64,000 nt of DNA from Flavobacterium sinopsychrotolerans (GTDB lineage Bacteria; Bacteroidota; Bacteroidia; Flavobacteriales; Flavobacteriaceae), in contig NZ_FODN01000001.1 in NCBI RefSeq assembly GCF_900110375.1, forward strand, positions 248,001-312,000, written 5' to 3'. Below the pieces are notes generated by a model. That model did not search any database, had not been told where the DNA came from, and saw only the letters and a list, made by a program, of their open reading frames with translations. How positions within the stretch are numbered: the stretch's first letter is position 1; each line of letters starts with the position of its first letter. Shown here piece by piece: positions 25,987 to 35,278 of the stretch. The position numbers were made by a program, and so were the translations under genes.

Positions 25987-28900
25987 TTAAAATTTAATAC
26001 TCATTCCCATTTGATAAGTAATCGATGCTACACGTCCTACACCAAATCCTGCGGCAGCCCATTCTGGATCATAGCCGTCATAACGAGTAAATACAAACGG
26101 GTTTAGAACATTTACATAAAAACGCAAATACTTCATTTTAAATTTCTCTATGATATTTTTATCAAAAGTATACCCTAGAGTAATATTTTTAATTTTCACA
26201 AATGAGTTGTCTCTGTAGTATCCTACACCATTAGAATTCCAATACGTCCCTTCGTTTTGAGCCATTGGATATTGGTTTGAAGCTTGAGCTGGCAAACCAG
26301 CATCATTAGCGGGAATATACCAATTGATATCTGATTTTTGACGACCTCTATCACTTGTATTAGTAAAGTTAGCATGAAATGCACTGTATACATAACCACC
26401 TTGACTAGTTATTGCTGAAGCTGCTAAATCAAAATTACCCACTGTTAATTTCGTAGAAATACTTCCTGTCCAATCTGGATTTCCCTGCCCTAAAATTTGT
26501 CTATCCGCAGAGGTGATTTTTCCATCTCCGTTCAAGTCTTCCACTCTGGCTTGTCCTTCCGTTTGTCCAAAAGATGCAGCTTCCGCTTTTTGATCAGCTT
26601 GCCAGATTCCAGTGAATTTATAATTGTAAATAGCATCGATTGATTCACCAATAAACAAATTATTCCCTACATCATCGGATACATCATCATAAATAGATTC
26701 AATTTTGTTTTTGTTTGCAGAAAAGATGAATGTTGTTTCCCATTTTACAAAATCAGTATTGATATTTTTTGTGGTTACAAGTACTTCAACTCCTTTGTTA
26801 CTTACTGAACCAATATTATTAGTATAGGTAGCGAATCCATTTTCTACCACTAATTTTTGTTTCAACAATAAATCTGTAGAAAGTCTGTCATAAACATCTA
26901 AACTACCTGTAATTCTGTTATTAACGAATCCAAAATCTAATCCTACGTTAAATTCTCTTGTTTTTTCCCAACCTAACTCTTTATTAGCTGGAGAACCTTG
27001 CAACCATCCATTTGCAGTAGTATTATTAAAATCATAATACGTTTGTTGATCTAATTTGTTTATCGTTGAATATTCGGCAACTTTATTGTTACCTGTAAAT
27101 CCATAACTAATTCTGGCTTTTAAGTCTGAAACTGCTTTTTGGTTTTTCATAAAACCTTCATCACTTACTCTCCAAGCTAAAGCTGCTGATGGAAATGATC
27201 CCCATTTATTATTTTCAGCGAATTTTGAAGACCCATCCCATCTGTCTGATAGCGTCAATAAATAACGACCTTTGAAGTTATAATTCAAACGCAAAGCATA
27301 TGAAAGCAATGTGCTTTTCACAAAACTAGAACCCATTAAAAAAGTAGATTGTTTTCCTGAACCTAAATTATTATAGGAAAGATCGAATGGCTGATCCGTG
27401 GAACTAGCAGACAATCCTTCTGTCTTATCATAATACATACTTTGTAGTCCTAATAAAGTAAAGGAATGATCTTTATTCAAATCATAATTAATAGTAAACT
27501 GATTGTCAAAAGTAGAATTAAAATTCTCTTCTTCGTAAATAGAAGCCGAAGGTAAATTTCTATTAGCTACACCTGTATTAGTCAAAGCTCCCCACGATTT
27601 TCCGTTTTTAAATTGATCATATCCAACTGCGTATGATGATCTTAAAGTAAGCCAAGAGATTGGTTTATATTCCACAAATAAATTTCCTACACCATTCCAT
27701 CTGTTGATTGAATTAGTACTATTAGCAATTTCTAATAATGGATTGTACGTACTTGTTTTATTAATCAAAAAAGCGCCTGTTGCATCTGTCAATTTTCCAG
27801 GTAATGGAAATAAATTTCCATTTAAATCGTAAGGCGTATAAAACGGACTTAATCTAAAAGCCTCTTGCATTGCTAAAGCACTCCCTAATTCTTGTTCAGT
27901 TTTAGCAAGCGTTAAATTAGTTCCAACAGTAAATTTATCATTTACTTTATGAGTCAAGCCTACTTTAAAACTGTATTTATCTAATGATTCTTTGTCTACG
28001 TTTCCAGTTTCACTTTGAACACCTACAGCTAAATTATAAGATAATCCATTGTCACTACGACCTGCAATTGACAAATAATTATTTTTTTGAATCCCGGATT
28101 TTAATACAGCATCATACCAATCAAATGTATCATTATTTGCTACTCTGGTTCCTAACAATGTGTTTTGAGTTCCGAGTACAGTCGCATCTAAAATAGACGC
28201 AGTAACTGTTCCGGTAATCGGATCTTTTTTAGCCGTTGGTAAATAGGCTGCTTGATGATACAACCACCATTTTTGACCATCCATCATTCTAGGTAATCGA
28301 GCCACTTCTTTTCCTCCAATATAAGAATCAAAAGAAACCGACATACTTGACTTCACAGTACTTCCTCCTTTGGTTGTCACAATTACAACACCATTTGTAC
28401 CACGTGATCCATAAATAGCTGTAGATGAAGCATCTTTTAAAATGTCAATTCGAGCAATATCTTGCGGATTTAAAAAGTCAATTCCATCAGTAGGCACTCC
28501 ATCAACCACAAATAAAGGTGAAGCTTCACCGCTCATTGTACTTTTTCCTCTAATTGAAATAGTAAAAGGGTCCCCAATACGACCAGTTGAAGCATTAATT
28601 TGAACACCCGCAACATTTCCTTGAATTCCTTCTAATGCGTTAGTAGTACTTCTTTCTGTAATTGTTTTAGCATCTAATGTACTTACAGAACCTGTCAAAT
28701 CCGTTTTTTTAACCGATCCATATCCTACAACTACAACTTCCTGTAAAGTTTGAGACTGCTCAATAAGGGCTACTTTTATATTATTTTTACCTGCAACATT
28801 GATTTCTTGTGTCTCAAAGCCTATGAAACTAATCTGTAAAATAGCTTTGACATTTGATAGTTTCAAAGTAAAATTTCCATCAATATCAGTTACCGCATTG

Positions 28901-29082
28901 TTTTGAGTTCCTTTTTCAATAACATTTACTCCAGGTAAAGTTAAACCTGCGGCATCAGTGATTATACCGCTAATTGTTGAAGCCTGCTGAGCCTTCATTT
29001 CCTGACCCGTGAACAGGCTCAGTAAAAAGAAAAAGGCAAAGCAGCATATTGAGCCTTTTTTAAATAAATGTCTGAAATTCAT
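25987..29082 (-). CDS. SusC/RagA-family TonB-linked outer-membrane transporter
   Basis: Imports oligosaccharides across the outer membrane with TonB energy. It has 1031 residues: a long SusC-type signal peptide (about 1-31), a carboxypeptidase-regulatory-like domain (about 35-110, ISGIITDAAG), a TonB-box-like stretch (LQEVVVVGYG), the plug (about 115-235, with SPLFVVDGVPTDGIDFLNP and ASSTAIYGSRGTNGVVIVTT), and a barrel. The length is normal. It lies 43 bp after the GH28 lipoprotein gene and shares its LacI-type promoter. Pectin oligosaccharides are the inferred cargo. Confidence 0.96.
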   Translation of the reverse strand: MNFRHLFKKGSICCFAFFFLLSLFTGQEMKAQQASTISGIITDAAGLTLPGVNVIEKGTQNNAVTDIDGNFTLKLSNVKAILQISFIGFETQEINVAGKNNIKVALIEQSQTLQEVVVVGYGSVKKTDLTGSVSTLDAKTITERSTTNALEGIQGNVAGVQINASTGRIGDPFTISIRGKSTMSGEASPLFVVDGVPTDGIDFLNPQDIARIDILKDASSTAIYGSRGTNGVVIVTTKGGSTVKSSMSVSFDSYIGGKEVARLPRMMDGQKWWLYHQAAYLPTAKKDPITGTVTASILDATVLGTQNTLLGTRVANNDTFDWYDAVLKSGIQKNNYLSIAGRSDNGLSYNLAVGVQSETGNVDKESLDKYSFKVGLTHKVNDKFTVGTNLTLAKTEQELGSALAMQEAFRLSPFYTPYDLNGNLFPLPGKLTDATGAFLINKTSTYNPLLEIANSTNSINRWNGVGNLFVEYKPISWLTLRSSYAVGYDQFKNGKSWGALTNTGVANRNLPSASIYEEENFNSTFDNQFTINYDLNKDHSFTLLGLQSMYYDKTEGLSASSTDQPFDLSYNNLGSGKQSTFLMGSSFVKSTLLSYALRLNYNFKGRYLLTLSDRWDGSSKFAENNKWGSFPSAALAWRVSDEGFMKNQKAVSDLKARISYGFTGNNKVAEYSTINKLDQQTYYDFNNTTANGWLQGSPANKELGWEKTREFNVGLDFGFVNNRITGSLDVYDRLSTDLLLKQKLVVENGFATYTNNIGSVSNKGVEVLVTTKNINTDFVKWETTFIFSANKNKIESIYDDVSDDVGNNLFIGESIDAIYNYKFTGIWQADQKAEAASFGQTEGQARVEDLNGDGKITSADRQILGQGNPDWTGSISTKLTVGNFDLAASAITSQGGYVYSAFHANFTNTSDRGRQKSDINWYIPANDAGLPAQASNQYPMAQNEGTYWNSNGVGYYRDNSFVKIKNITLGYTFDKNIIEKFKMKYLRFYVNVLNPFVFTRYDGYDPEWAAAGFGVGRVASITYQMGMSIKF

Positions 29083-29125
29083 AATTTAATTATTTGGTTA
29101 GTTAGTATATAGATAATAGTTTAAT

Positions 29126-30568
29126 TCAATTTTTAGGGCTTTCCGCAAGTACCCCGTTGATATACGTATCGATTAATGTAAGACCTTCCAGGTTTTCGAT
29201 AGAATATGCTTCTTTTACTTTAATAATTTTTACGTTTTTTAAAGTAACATTTTTGATAGGTGATTCTTTATAGCCTTTTGCCAAGATACCATACATTCCA
29301 CCATCTTTAACCGTTATGTTTTCTAGAAAAATATTTTGTATCTGAGGGATAAATGTCCCTGGTTTAGCGCCATAGACTTCATAAAACATATTCAATTTCA
29401 AAACAGCCTCTTTGACCTGACCAACTTCTAAATTTCTTACGTACACATTCTCGATGAGTCCACCTCGATTTGAATTTGTTTTAATTCTAATCGCTCTGTC
29501 AAGGTTTGGACTGTCCATAATACAATTCTCCACAAAAACATTTCTTACTCCACCCGAAATTTCACTTCCAATTACAACCCCGCCATGACCATCAATCATT
29601 TTGCAGTTTTGCACTACAATATTTTCACTTTTCATAGCCACTCGCCTACCATCAGCATCCCTTCCAGATTTTATAGCGATACAGTCATCTCCAGTATTAA
29701 AAGTGCAGTTTTTTATGATTACATTTTTGGAATATTCCGGATCACATCCGTCATTATTAGGACCATGGCTTTCAACCGTTATTCCATCAATTATGACATT
29801 CGAAGATTTTATAGGATGAACAACCCAAAATGGCGCATTCACAATTTTCACATCCTTTAGAAGAACATTTTTACAATCAAAAAACTCTACAAAATTTGGT
29901 CTTAAATAATGTCCCTCACCAAAAACACGTTCCGAAACAGGCACTCCTTCTTCAGCCATGGCAATAAGACGCAATCGATTGAGAGGATCGTTCTGATTAG
30001 GCTTTCCTTCTTTCCAACCGTATTCCTTTTTCGAACACCACCACCACCAATTTTCATTATTGGCTTGACCGTTTAATATTCCTTTTCCGGTTACCGCCAC
30101 ATTCGTTTTTTGGTAAGCATAAATTAAAGGAGAGTAATTCATCAGTTCCGTTCCTTCCCATGAAGTATGTACTATTGGATAATCAGAAGAATTTGTGCTA
30201 AACAAAATTTCAGCGCCTTCTTCTAAATGAAGGTTTACATTATCTTCTAAATGTATCGGACCTGTGAAATATTTTCCGGATGGAACTAAAACTTTTCCCC
30301 CACCATTTTTAGCACAATTTTGTATTGCTTTTTTAAATGCCTGAGTATTGTCGAAAACACCTCCAGACTGAGCACCAAAATCAGTAATTACATATATTTT
30401 ATCTCTAAAAGAAGGCCCCTTTACACTATCAATTATACGCTGCATCGTTTTCCAAGGATCAGCAGACACAATTGTTTTTGTTTGCTTTACTCCACAAGAA
30501 ACAAAAAGCATCGAAAAAAGAACGAGAGACAGTTGGAGGCTTGTTACAAAAAAATGTTTTTTTGTCAT
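29126..30568 (-). CDS. GH28 polygalacturonase, lipoprotein
   Basis: Hydrolyses galacturonan at the cell surface or in the periplasm. It has 480 residues. The N-terminus is a lipoprotein signal (hydrophobic, then FVSCG). The beta-helix carries the full GH28 set: NNDGCD, NTGDDCIAIKSG, GHGGVVIG and RIKTNSNRGG, so it is a normal, active polygalacturonase, unlike the 17620 paralogue. An insert rich in Trp (NENWWWW, about residues 170-180) is unusual and could widen or block one end of the cleft. It is the first gene of the susCD transcription unit, with a promoter and operator about 60-80 bp upstream. Confidence 0.93.
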   Translation of the reverse strand: MTKKHFFVTSLQLSLVLFSMLFVSCGVKQTKTIVSADPWKTMQRIIDSVKGPSFRDKIYVITDFGAQSGGVFDNTQAFKKAIQNCAKNGGGKVLVPSGKYFTGPIHLEDNVNLHLEEGAEILFSTNSSDYPIVHTSWEGTELMNYSPLIYAYQKTNVAVTGKGILNGQANNENWWWWCSKKEYGWKEGKPNQNDPLNRLRLIAMAEEGVPVSERVFGEGHYLRPNFVEFFDCKNVLLKDVKIVNAPFWVVHPIKSSNVIIDGITVESHGPNNDGCDPEYSKNVIIKNCTFNTGDDCIAIKSGRDADGRRVAMKSENIVVQNCKMIDGHGGVVIGSEISGGVRNVFVENCIMDSPNLDRAIRIKTNSNRGGLIENVYVRNLEVGQVKEAVLKLNMFYEVYGAKPGTFIPQIQNIFLENITVKDGGMYGILAKGYKESPIKNVTLKNVKIIKVKEAYSIENLEGLTLIDTYINGVLAESPKN

Positions 30569-30628
30569 TTGATTTTATTTAAATTTCTTGAAATTAAATT
30601 CATTCTTTTTGTTCAAAAAAACAAATCA

Positions 30629-30673
30629 TGCAATCGATTACACAAACGTAAATATTAATTTCCAATTAACCAA
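30629..30673 (-). promoter_or_regulatory. LacI-type operator abutting the promoter of GH28-susCD
   Basis: Read on the minus strand: TTG (30673-30671), 20 bp, then the -7 element TACGTTTG (30650-30643), immediately followed by the palindrome TGTAATCGATTGCA (30642-30629). The palindrome would cover the transcript start, so a bound repressor should block initiation. The same layout recurs at 41261-41282 and 42958-43001. Confidence 0.8.
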
Positions 30674-30804
30674 AATAAAATCGATAAAAATATTGGTACC
30701 ATAAAAAATATCCTATATTTATACACTTATTATAAAAAAAAAGCATTAAAAATACATTATAACTAGAAGCTTTTTAGACAAAACCTATGGAAAATAAGAT
30801 TTTA

Positions 30805-30818
30805 TACAATCGATAACA
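30805..30818 (+). promoter_or_regulatory. Weaker LacI-type operator before the regulator gene
   Basis: TACAATCGATAACA matches TGTAATCGATTACA at 11 of 14 positions and keeps the AATCGAT centre. It lies 64 bp before the lacI-family start codon, suggesting autoregulation. A second ATCGAT centre occurs at 30680-30685 but is poorly flanked. The rest of the 313-bp gap is A/T-rich and holds no gene. Confidence 0.5.
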
Positions 30819-30881
30819 TTAAATAAGTATTTAAGAAAAAAAGTATTAATTTTACAAATTCATAACAACTATTGATTCATA

Positions 30882-31910
30882 ATGAGTGAGAAAACAACCA
30901 TTTACGATATTGCCAAAGAACTCAATATATCTGCAGCTACAGTGTCTAGAGCTTTAAATAAAAACCCAAAAATAAGTGAAAGCACCTGCAAACTTGTGAT
31001 GGAGACAGCGGCAAAAATGAATTACAAGCAAAATCAATTGGCCTTAGCGCTTCGAAGCGGAAGAAGCAATAATGTGGGTGTGATTGTACCGCGTATCGAC
31101 AGTAACTTTTTTGCATCGACTATCCGTGGGATTGAGGAAGAGCTACACCCAAATAAGTACAATGTTATTATTTGCCAAACGCATGAAAATGAAAAGAGAG
31201 AAATTGAAAATATCAACACACTCCTAAATGCACAAGTAGATGGCATAATGATATCAATTACCAATGAGTCTAAAGAAAACGAAAAAATTATCCATCGCGT
31301 CCTTGAAAAAAATGTTCCGCTGATATTTTTTGACCGAAAGAAAAATATTGACGGCGTGAGTTCCGTAACTATCAATGACTACAAAGGAGGGTATATTGCC
31401 ACAAAACATCTCATTGACGAAGGCTGTAAAAGAATTGCGCATTTGTCCGGAGACCAATCTTTGGAAATTTACGAAAACCGTTTCAAAGGATACAAACAGG
31501 CACTGCTGGATCACGGAATAGAATTTGATGAAAATTATGTAATCCAGACAAAAAGTAATGTTGAAGCTGGCGGTGTTGCTGCTGATAAATTGCTACAATT
31601 AAAAACACCCCCGGACGCAATCTTTTCCTCTAGTGATTTTGCCGCTTTGGGAGCCATTCAGGAACTAAAAGCGCAAGGAATCAAAATTCCGGAAGATTTT
31701 TGTGTAGTCGGTTTTGGTAATGAACCTTTTACGAAATTCATGGAACTTTCTATATCCTCCGTAGATCAATCCCCTTTGGAAATGGGCAAAATGACGGCTA
31801 AAGTTTTCTTGGAACAAATTAACAATACCGAAAATTTTAAAATGGAAAAAAAGGTAGTGTTGAATCCCGAATTACACATAAGAAAATCATCATCGAGACA
31901 AAATCTCTAA
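30882..31910 (+). CDS. LacI-family transcriptional regulator of the pectin/uronate locus
   Basis: This 342-residue regulator has an N-terminal helix-turn-helix (TIYDIAKELNISAATVSRAL) and hinge helix (NQLALALRSGRSNNVGVIVP), then a periplasmic-binding-protein-like effector domain (VDGIMISITNE, VGFGNEPFTKFM). It sits between the surface and cytoplasmic pectin modules. Palindromes with the CG-centred form expected for this family stand in front of both modules and the exuT gene. It is most simply a repressor released by a pathway intermediate such as keto-deoxygluconate or galacturonate; the effector is inferred. It is convergent with uxaA. Confidence 0.93.
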   Translation: MSEKTTIYDIAKELNISAATVSRALNKNPKISESTCKLVMETAAKMNYKQNQLALALRSGRSNNVGVIVPRIDSNFFASTIRGIEEELHPNKYNVIICQTHENEKREIENINTLLNAQVDGIMISITNESKENEKIIHRVLEKNVPLIFFDRKKNIDGVSSVTINDYKGGYIATKHLIDEGCKRIAHLSGDQSLEIYENRFKGYKQALLDHGIEFDENYVIQTKSNVEAGGVAADKLLQLKTPPDAIFSSSDFAALGAIQELKAQGIKIPEDFCVVGFGNEPFTKFMELSISSVDQSPLEMGKMTAKVFLEQINNTENFKMEKKVVLNPELHIRKSSSRQNL

Positions 31911-31913
31911 AAC

Positions 31914-31951
31914 AAAAAAAGGGTGAAGTTTAAAAACTACACCCTTTTTTA
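31914..31951. terminator. Bidirectional terminator between lacI-type gene and uxaA
   Basis: GGGTGAAGTTT pairs with AAACTACACCC (one mismatch), flanked by an A run on the left and a T run on the right. It serves both convergent genes. Confidence 0.85.
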
Positions 31952-31971
31952 TATATCAACAACTTCTTTTT

Positions 31972-33588
31972 CTATAACGAAACGCCTCTTTTCCAAGGAA
32001 TAAAATCGTTCTGATTCAAAATTGCCGCTTTAGTTTTAATTTCGCCACTAGCTACATTTATAATAAATTCCAGCATTTCATCCGCCATTTCATCAATTGT
32101 TTTTTCACCTGTAATAATTCCACCAGTATCAATATCGATGATATCCGACATTTTTCTGGCTAATTCAGAGTTAGAGGAAACTTTCACTACCGGTGCAATT
32201 GGGTTTCCTGTTGGTGTTCCTAAACCTGTTGTAAACAAAACCATATTGGCTCCGGAACCCACCATTGCAGTCGTACATTCCACATCATTTCCTGGCGTAC
32301 AAAGCAAATTCAAACCTGGTTTTGAAATGTACTCTCCATAATCCGAAACACCTACTATTGGAGATGTTCCTCCTTTTTTTGCAGCTCCTGCTGATTTCAT
32401 GGCATCCGTAATCAATCCATCTTTGATGTTTCCTGGTGAAGGGTTCATGTCAAATCCAGATCCGGCATCTACAACCGTTTTTTCATACCATTTCATCAAT
32501 TCTAAAAAACGTACTCCAGCTTCGTCTTCAACACATCGGTTTACTAATTCCTGCTCCACTCCACATAATTCGGGAAACTCTGAAAGAATGGTTGTTGCTC
32601 CAAGCGCTGTAAGCAAATCCGAAGTAACTCCCAAAGTTGGATTAGCCGAGATTCCGGAGAACCCGTCTGAACCGCCACACTCTAAACCAATCGTCAATTT
32701 AGACAATGGCGCTGGTGTTCTTTCTATTTTATTTGCTTCTTTGATGGCTTCAAAAGTATCTTTTACCACACTGCTCAACATTGCCTCAATGGTACCAATT
32801 TGTTGCTGATCATAAATCAAAATGGGCTTAGTACTTGTTGGATTAATTTCATGCAAAGCGTCTTTGAATATTTGGATTTGTAAGTTTTGACAACCCAAAC
32901 TCAAAACCGTTGCTCCAGCCACATTGGGATTATTGACATATCCTGCCAAAAGTTTAGCCAAACTGTGTGAATCCTGACGAATTCCACCACATCCGCCTTG
33001 ATGCGTGATGAATTTCACTTCAATATTGTTGAATAAATCTGCTTCCGCCGATTTTCCTGCCACTTCTGTGGAACCGTTTTCAGAACTTACTAACGAACGA
33101 AGTAACAATTGATAATCGTTTTCTTTCGGCTTCATTAATTCTTTTTCAAAAATATCCTTTAAGATTTCGATATTTCTGTTTTCACAAAAAACCAACGGAA
33201 AAAACAACCAAACATTCTCGGTCCCTACCTGTCCGTCTTCCCTGTGATATCCATTGAAAGTTCTATCTTTCCATTTATCAATATTCGGAACATCCCAACC
33301 AATAGTTTCCGTTTTTCCAGTCACTTTATCACTTTCATGCTTAACATTTAAAGTAGAAAGAAGACCTCCTTTTTCGATTTTAGCACTTGCTTTACCCACC
33401 AAAACACCATACATTATAATTCGATCACCGGTATTCAAATCGTTTAAAGCGATTTTATGTTTCATTTTCACATCAGTGATAATCGTGATATTTTCACCTT
33501 CAAAGTGTATAACCTCGCCAGCTGCTAGATTAACCAATGCTACAGCGACATTATCTGAAGGATTTACTTTAATTAATTTCTTTTGCAT
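31972..33588 (-). CDS. uxaA: Altronate dehydratase
   Basis: Dehydrates D-altronate to 2-keto-3-deoxygluconate in the cytoplasm. It has 538 residues. A short N-terminal SAF-type domain (about 1-95, KLIKVNPSDNVAVAL) precedes the large catalytic domain with THQGGCGGIRQDS, LGLECGGSDGFSG-like glycine/cysteine clusters, and CTPGNDVECTT. This is the full-length single-chain form. It is the last gene of the uronate operon, 29 bp after uxaB, and completes the galacturonate branch UxaC-UxaB-UxaA. Confidence 0.95.
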   Translation of the reverse strand: MQKKLIKVNPSDNVAVALVNLAAGEVIHFEGENITIITDVKMKHKIALNDLNTGDRIIMYGVLVGKASAKIEKGGLLSTLNVKHESDKVTGKTETIGWDVPNIDKWKDRTFNGYHREDGQVGTENVWLFFPLVFCENRNIEILKDIFEKELMKPKENDYQLLLRSLVSSENGSTEVAGKSAEADLFNNIEVKFITHQGGCGGIRQDSHSLAKLLAGYVNNPNVAGATVLSLGCQNLQIQIFKDALHEINPTSTKPILIYDQQQIGTIEAMLSSVVKDTFEAIKEANKIERTPAPLSKLTIGLECGGSDGFSGISANPTLGVTSDLLTALGATTILSEFPELCGVEQELVNRCVEDEAGVRFLELMKWYEKTVVDAGSGFDMNPSPGNIKDGLITDAMKSAGAAKKGGTSPIVGVSDYGEYISKPGLNLLCTPGNDVECTTAMVGSGANMVLFTTGLGTPTGNPIAPVVKVSSNSELARKMSDIIDIDTGGIITGEKTIDEMADEMLEFIINVASGEIKTKAAILNQNDFIPWKRGVSL

Positions 33589-33617
33589 TTTAATAAATGT
33601 GATAAGTTTATAAAATA

Positions 33618-35060
33618 TTAATATTGTTGACTGAAATTGGCAAAACCTTTTTCAATACCATTCGCTTCAATTTCGTTCAAAGCCAATACCAAAGCTTCTA
33701 ATAATCCGCTTATTTTAGTTAAATCTTCACCCCAGAATTCGTCATTAGATAAAATTTTAGTCGCAACTAAATCTAAAGTTCCTAATTGCCAAGCATTTTT
33801 GAAGGCTTTAACTGCCTCTGGAGAATCTTTTACAGGTAATACTTCGTTATTCCAAGTTCCTTTGTAGAATTGGATTAAACAAGCTAATGAAAAAGTCAAA
33901 TTAGTAGGCAATTTTTTATTCGAATTATAATATCCTAATAAACTAGGCAAAACTCTTACTTTGAATTTTGAGATTGAATTTAAAGCAATATCAGCCAATG
34001 AGTGTTTGATAAATGGATTTTTAAATCGATCCATTACCTCTTCAGTATAGGCAAGGATTTCATTTTTGTCCATATCAAGGGTTTCACTAATTTCACCAAT
34101 AACGCCGTTTACGAATTTCCCGGTAAAATCTCCGTTAACGGTTTCCATAACTAATTTGTTACCGTGCAAAAGTGAAAAAGGAACCATTGCTGTATGCGCA
34201 CCGTTTAAAATACGAACTTTTATCATTTTAAAAGGTCGTATATCGTCAACAATCTTTACATTCAAATTCGTTTTATGAAAAGGCAGCTTTTGTTTTAAAG
34301 CATCACCGCCTTCGATAGCCCAAAGAAAAAATGGTTCAGCAGCAACAATTAAATTGTCTTGATACTCTAATTTGTTATTGTATTCTTCAATCTCAGCTCT
34401 TGGATATCCAGGAACAATTCTGTCCACCAAAGTACTGTGATACGTACAAGCATCTGATAACCAAATTTTAAAATCAACTCCTAATTCCCATAGATCGCAA
34501 TATTGCAAAATATATTTTTTTAGAGTTTCTGAGTTATAATCGATCAATTCACAAGGAATGATAGTCAATCCTTTAGAAGCGTCTCCATTGAAATGTTTGA
34601 ATCTTTCATATAATAAAACAGTCAACTTTGCAGGAAATGCAACTGGTGGTTGCATATCTGGAGTATCACTTTCGATGAATTCAATTCCAGCTTCGGTAGT
34701 GTTTGAAACAATAAATTGAAGTTCCTCTTCTTTGGCTAACGCTAGATAATCTGCAAAATCAGTATATGGATTTATAGCTTTTACAATATTAGAAATTAAC
34801 TCAATATCCTGTATTTTTTCGCCTTTTTTGATTCCATTCATAAACAAAGTGTAAAGACCATCTTGATCGTTAATCATGTTTATCATACCTTCTTTCAATG
34901 GCTGAACTATTGCGATACCAGCATTGAAATCAACTTCTTTATTTAGTTTTTGAAAAGCGTAATCTACAAATGCTCTTAAGAAATTACCTTCTCCAAATTG
35001 TACCACTTTTATGGGTTGTAATTTTTCTAATCCTATATTTATTCTGTTTAATTTTTTCAT
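33618..35060 (-). CDS. uxaB: Tagaturonate reductase (altronate oxidoreductase)
   Basis: Reduces D-tagaturonate to D-altronate with NADH. It has 480 residues of the mannitol/polyol dehydrogenase family: a Rossmann-type N-terminus (KVVQFGEGNFLRAFVDYAF), a catalytic region with KVRILNGAHTAMVPFSLL, and a helical C-terminal domain. The ILNGAHT motif and pairing with uxaA favour UxaB over the related fructuronate reductase UxuB. It is separated from the upstream SDR gene by a 218-bp gap carrying an inverted-repeat element. Confidence 0.93.
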   Translation of the reverse strand: MKKLNRINIGLEKLQPIKVVQFGEGNFLRAFVDYAFQKLNKEVDFNAGIAIVQPLKEGMINMINDQDGLYTLFMNGIKKGEKIQDIELISNIVKAINPYTDFADYLALAKEEELQFIVSNTTEAGIEFIESDTPDMQPPVAFPAKLTVLLYERFKHFNGDASKGLTIIPCELIDYNSETLKKYILQYCDLWELGVDFKIWLSDACTYHSTLVDRIVPGYPRAEIEEYNNKLEYQDNLIVAAEPFFLWAIEGGDALKQKLPFHKTNLNVKIVDDIRPFKMIKVRILNGAHTAMVPFSLLHGNKLVMETVNGDFTGKFVNGVIGEISETLDMDKNEILAYTEEVMDRFKNPFIKHSLADIALNSISKFKVRVLPSLLGYYNSNKKLPTNLTFSLACLIQFYKGTWNNEVLPVKDSPEAVKAFKNAWQLGTLDLVATKILSNDEFWGEDLTKISGLLEALVLALNEIEANGIEKGFANFSQQY

Positions 35061-35140
35061 TTTTTATATCTTTAATACTCCAAAATCTTATTTTTTAGCA
35101 GTAAAATGTTTTGTTTTTTTAAGCCGGAAATACGCCTTAA

Positions 35141-35253
35141 TTAAGGGTACAATAAACGACTTAACTCCTTTGCGATTTAACATTTCAGTCCATTAGAGGA
35201 ATAAGGAACAATCCTTTAAAACGCATTTCTTTAAGTCGCTTATTGTACCCTTA
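35141..35253. repeat. 113-bp inverted-repeat (MITE-like) element
   Basis: The left arm (35141-35164) and right arm (35231-35253) are inverted copies matching at 22 of 23 positions (GGGTACAATAA, then A or G, then CGACTTAA). They enclose 66 bp that themselves are weakly palindromic. There is no ORF. It sits inside the otherwise tightly packed uronate operon, between uxaB and the SDR gene. It could be a non-autonomous transposable element or an RNA hairpin for processing. No clear target duplication is visible. Confidence 0.7.
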
Positions 35254-35278
35254 TTTTATAATTTAAAATTGAATTTTC

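Noticed and set aside
30680..30685. Extra ATCGAT centre upstream of the lacI-type gene
   Set aside because: The flanks do not form the TGT-ACA palindrome; in this base composition it may be chance.
32399..32809. 136-codon plus-strand ORF inside uxaA
   Set aside because: It is a shadow of the well-conserved altronate dehydratase frame.
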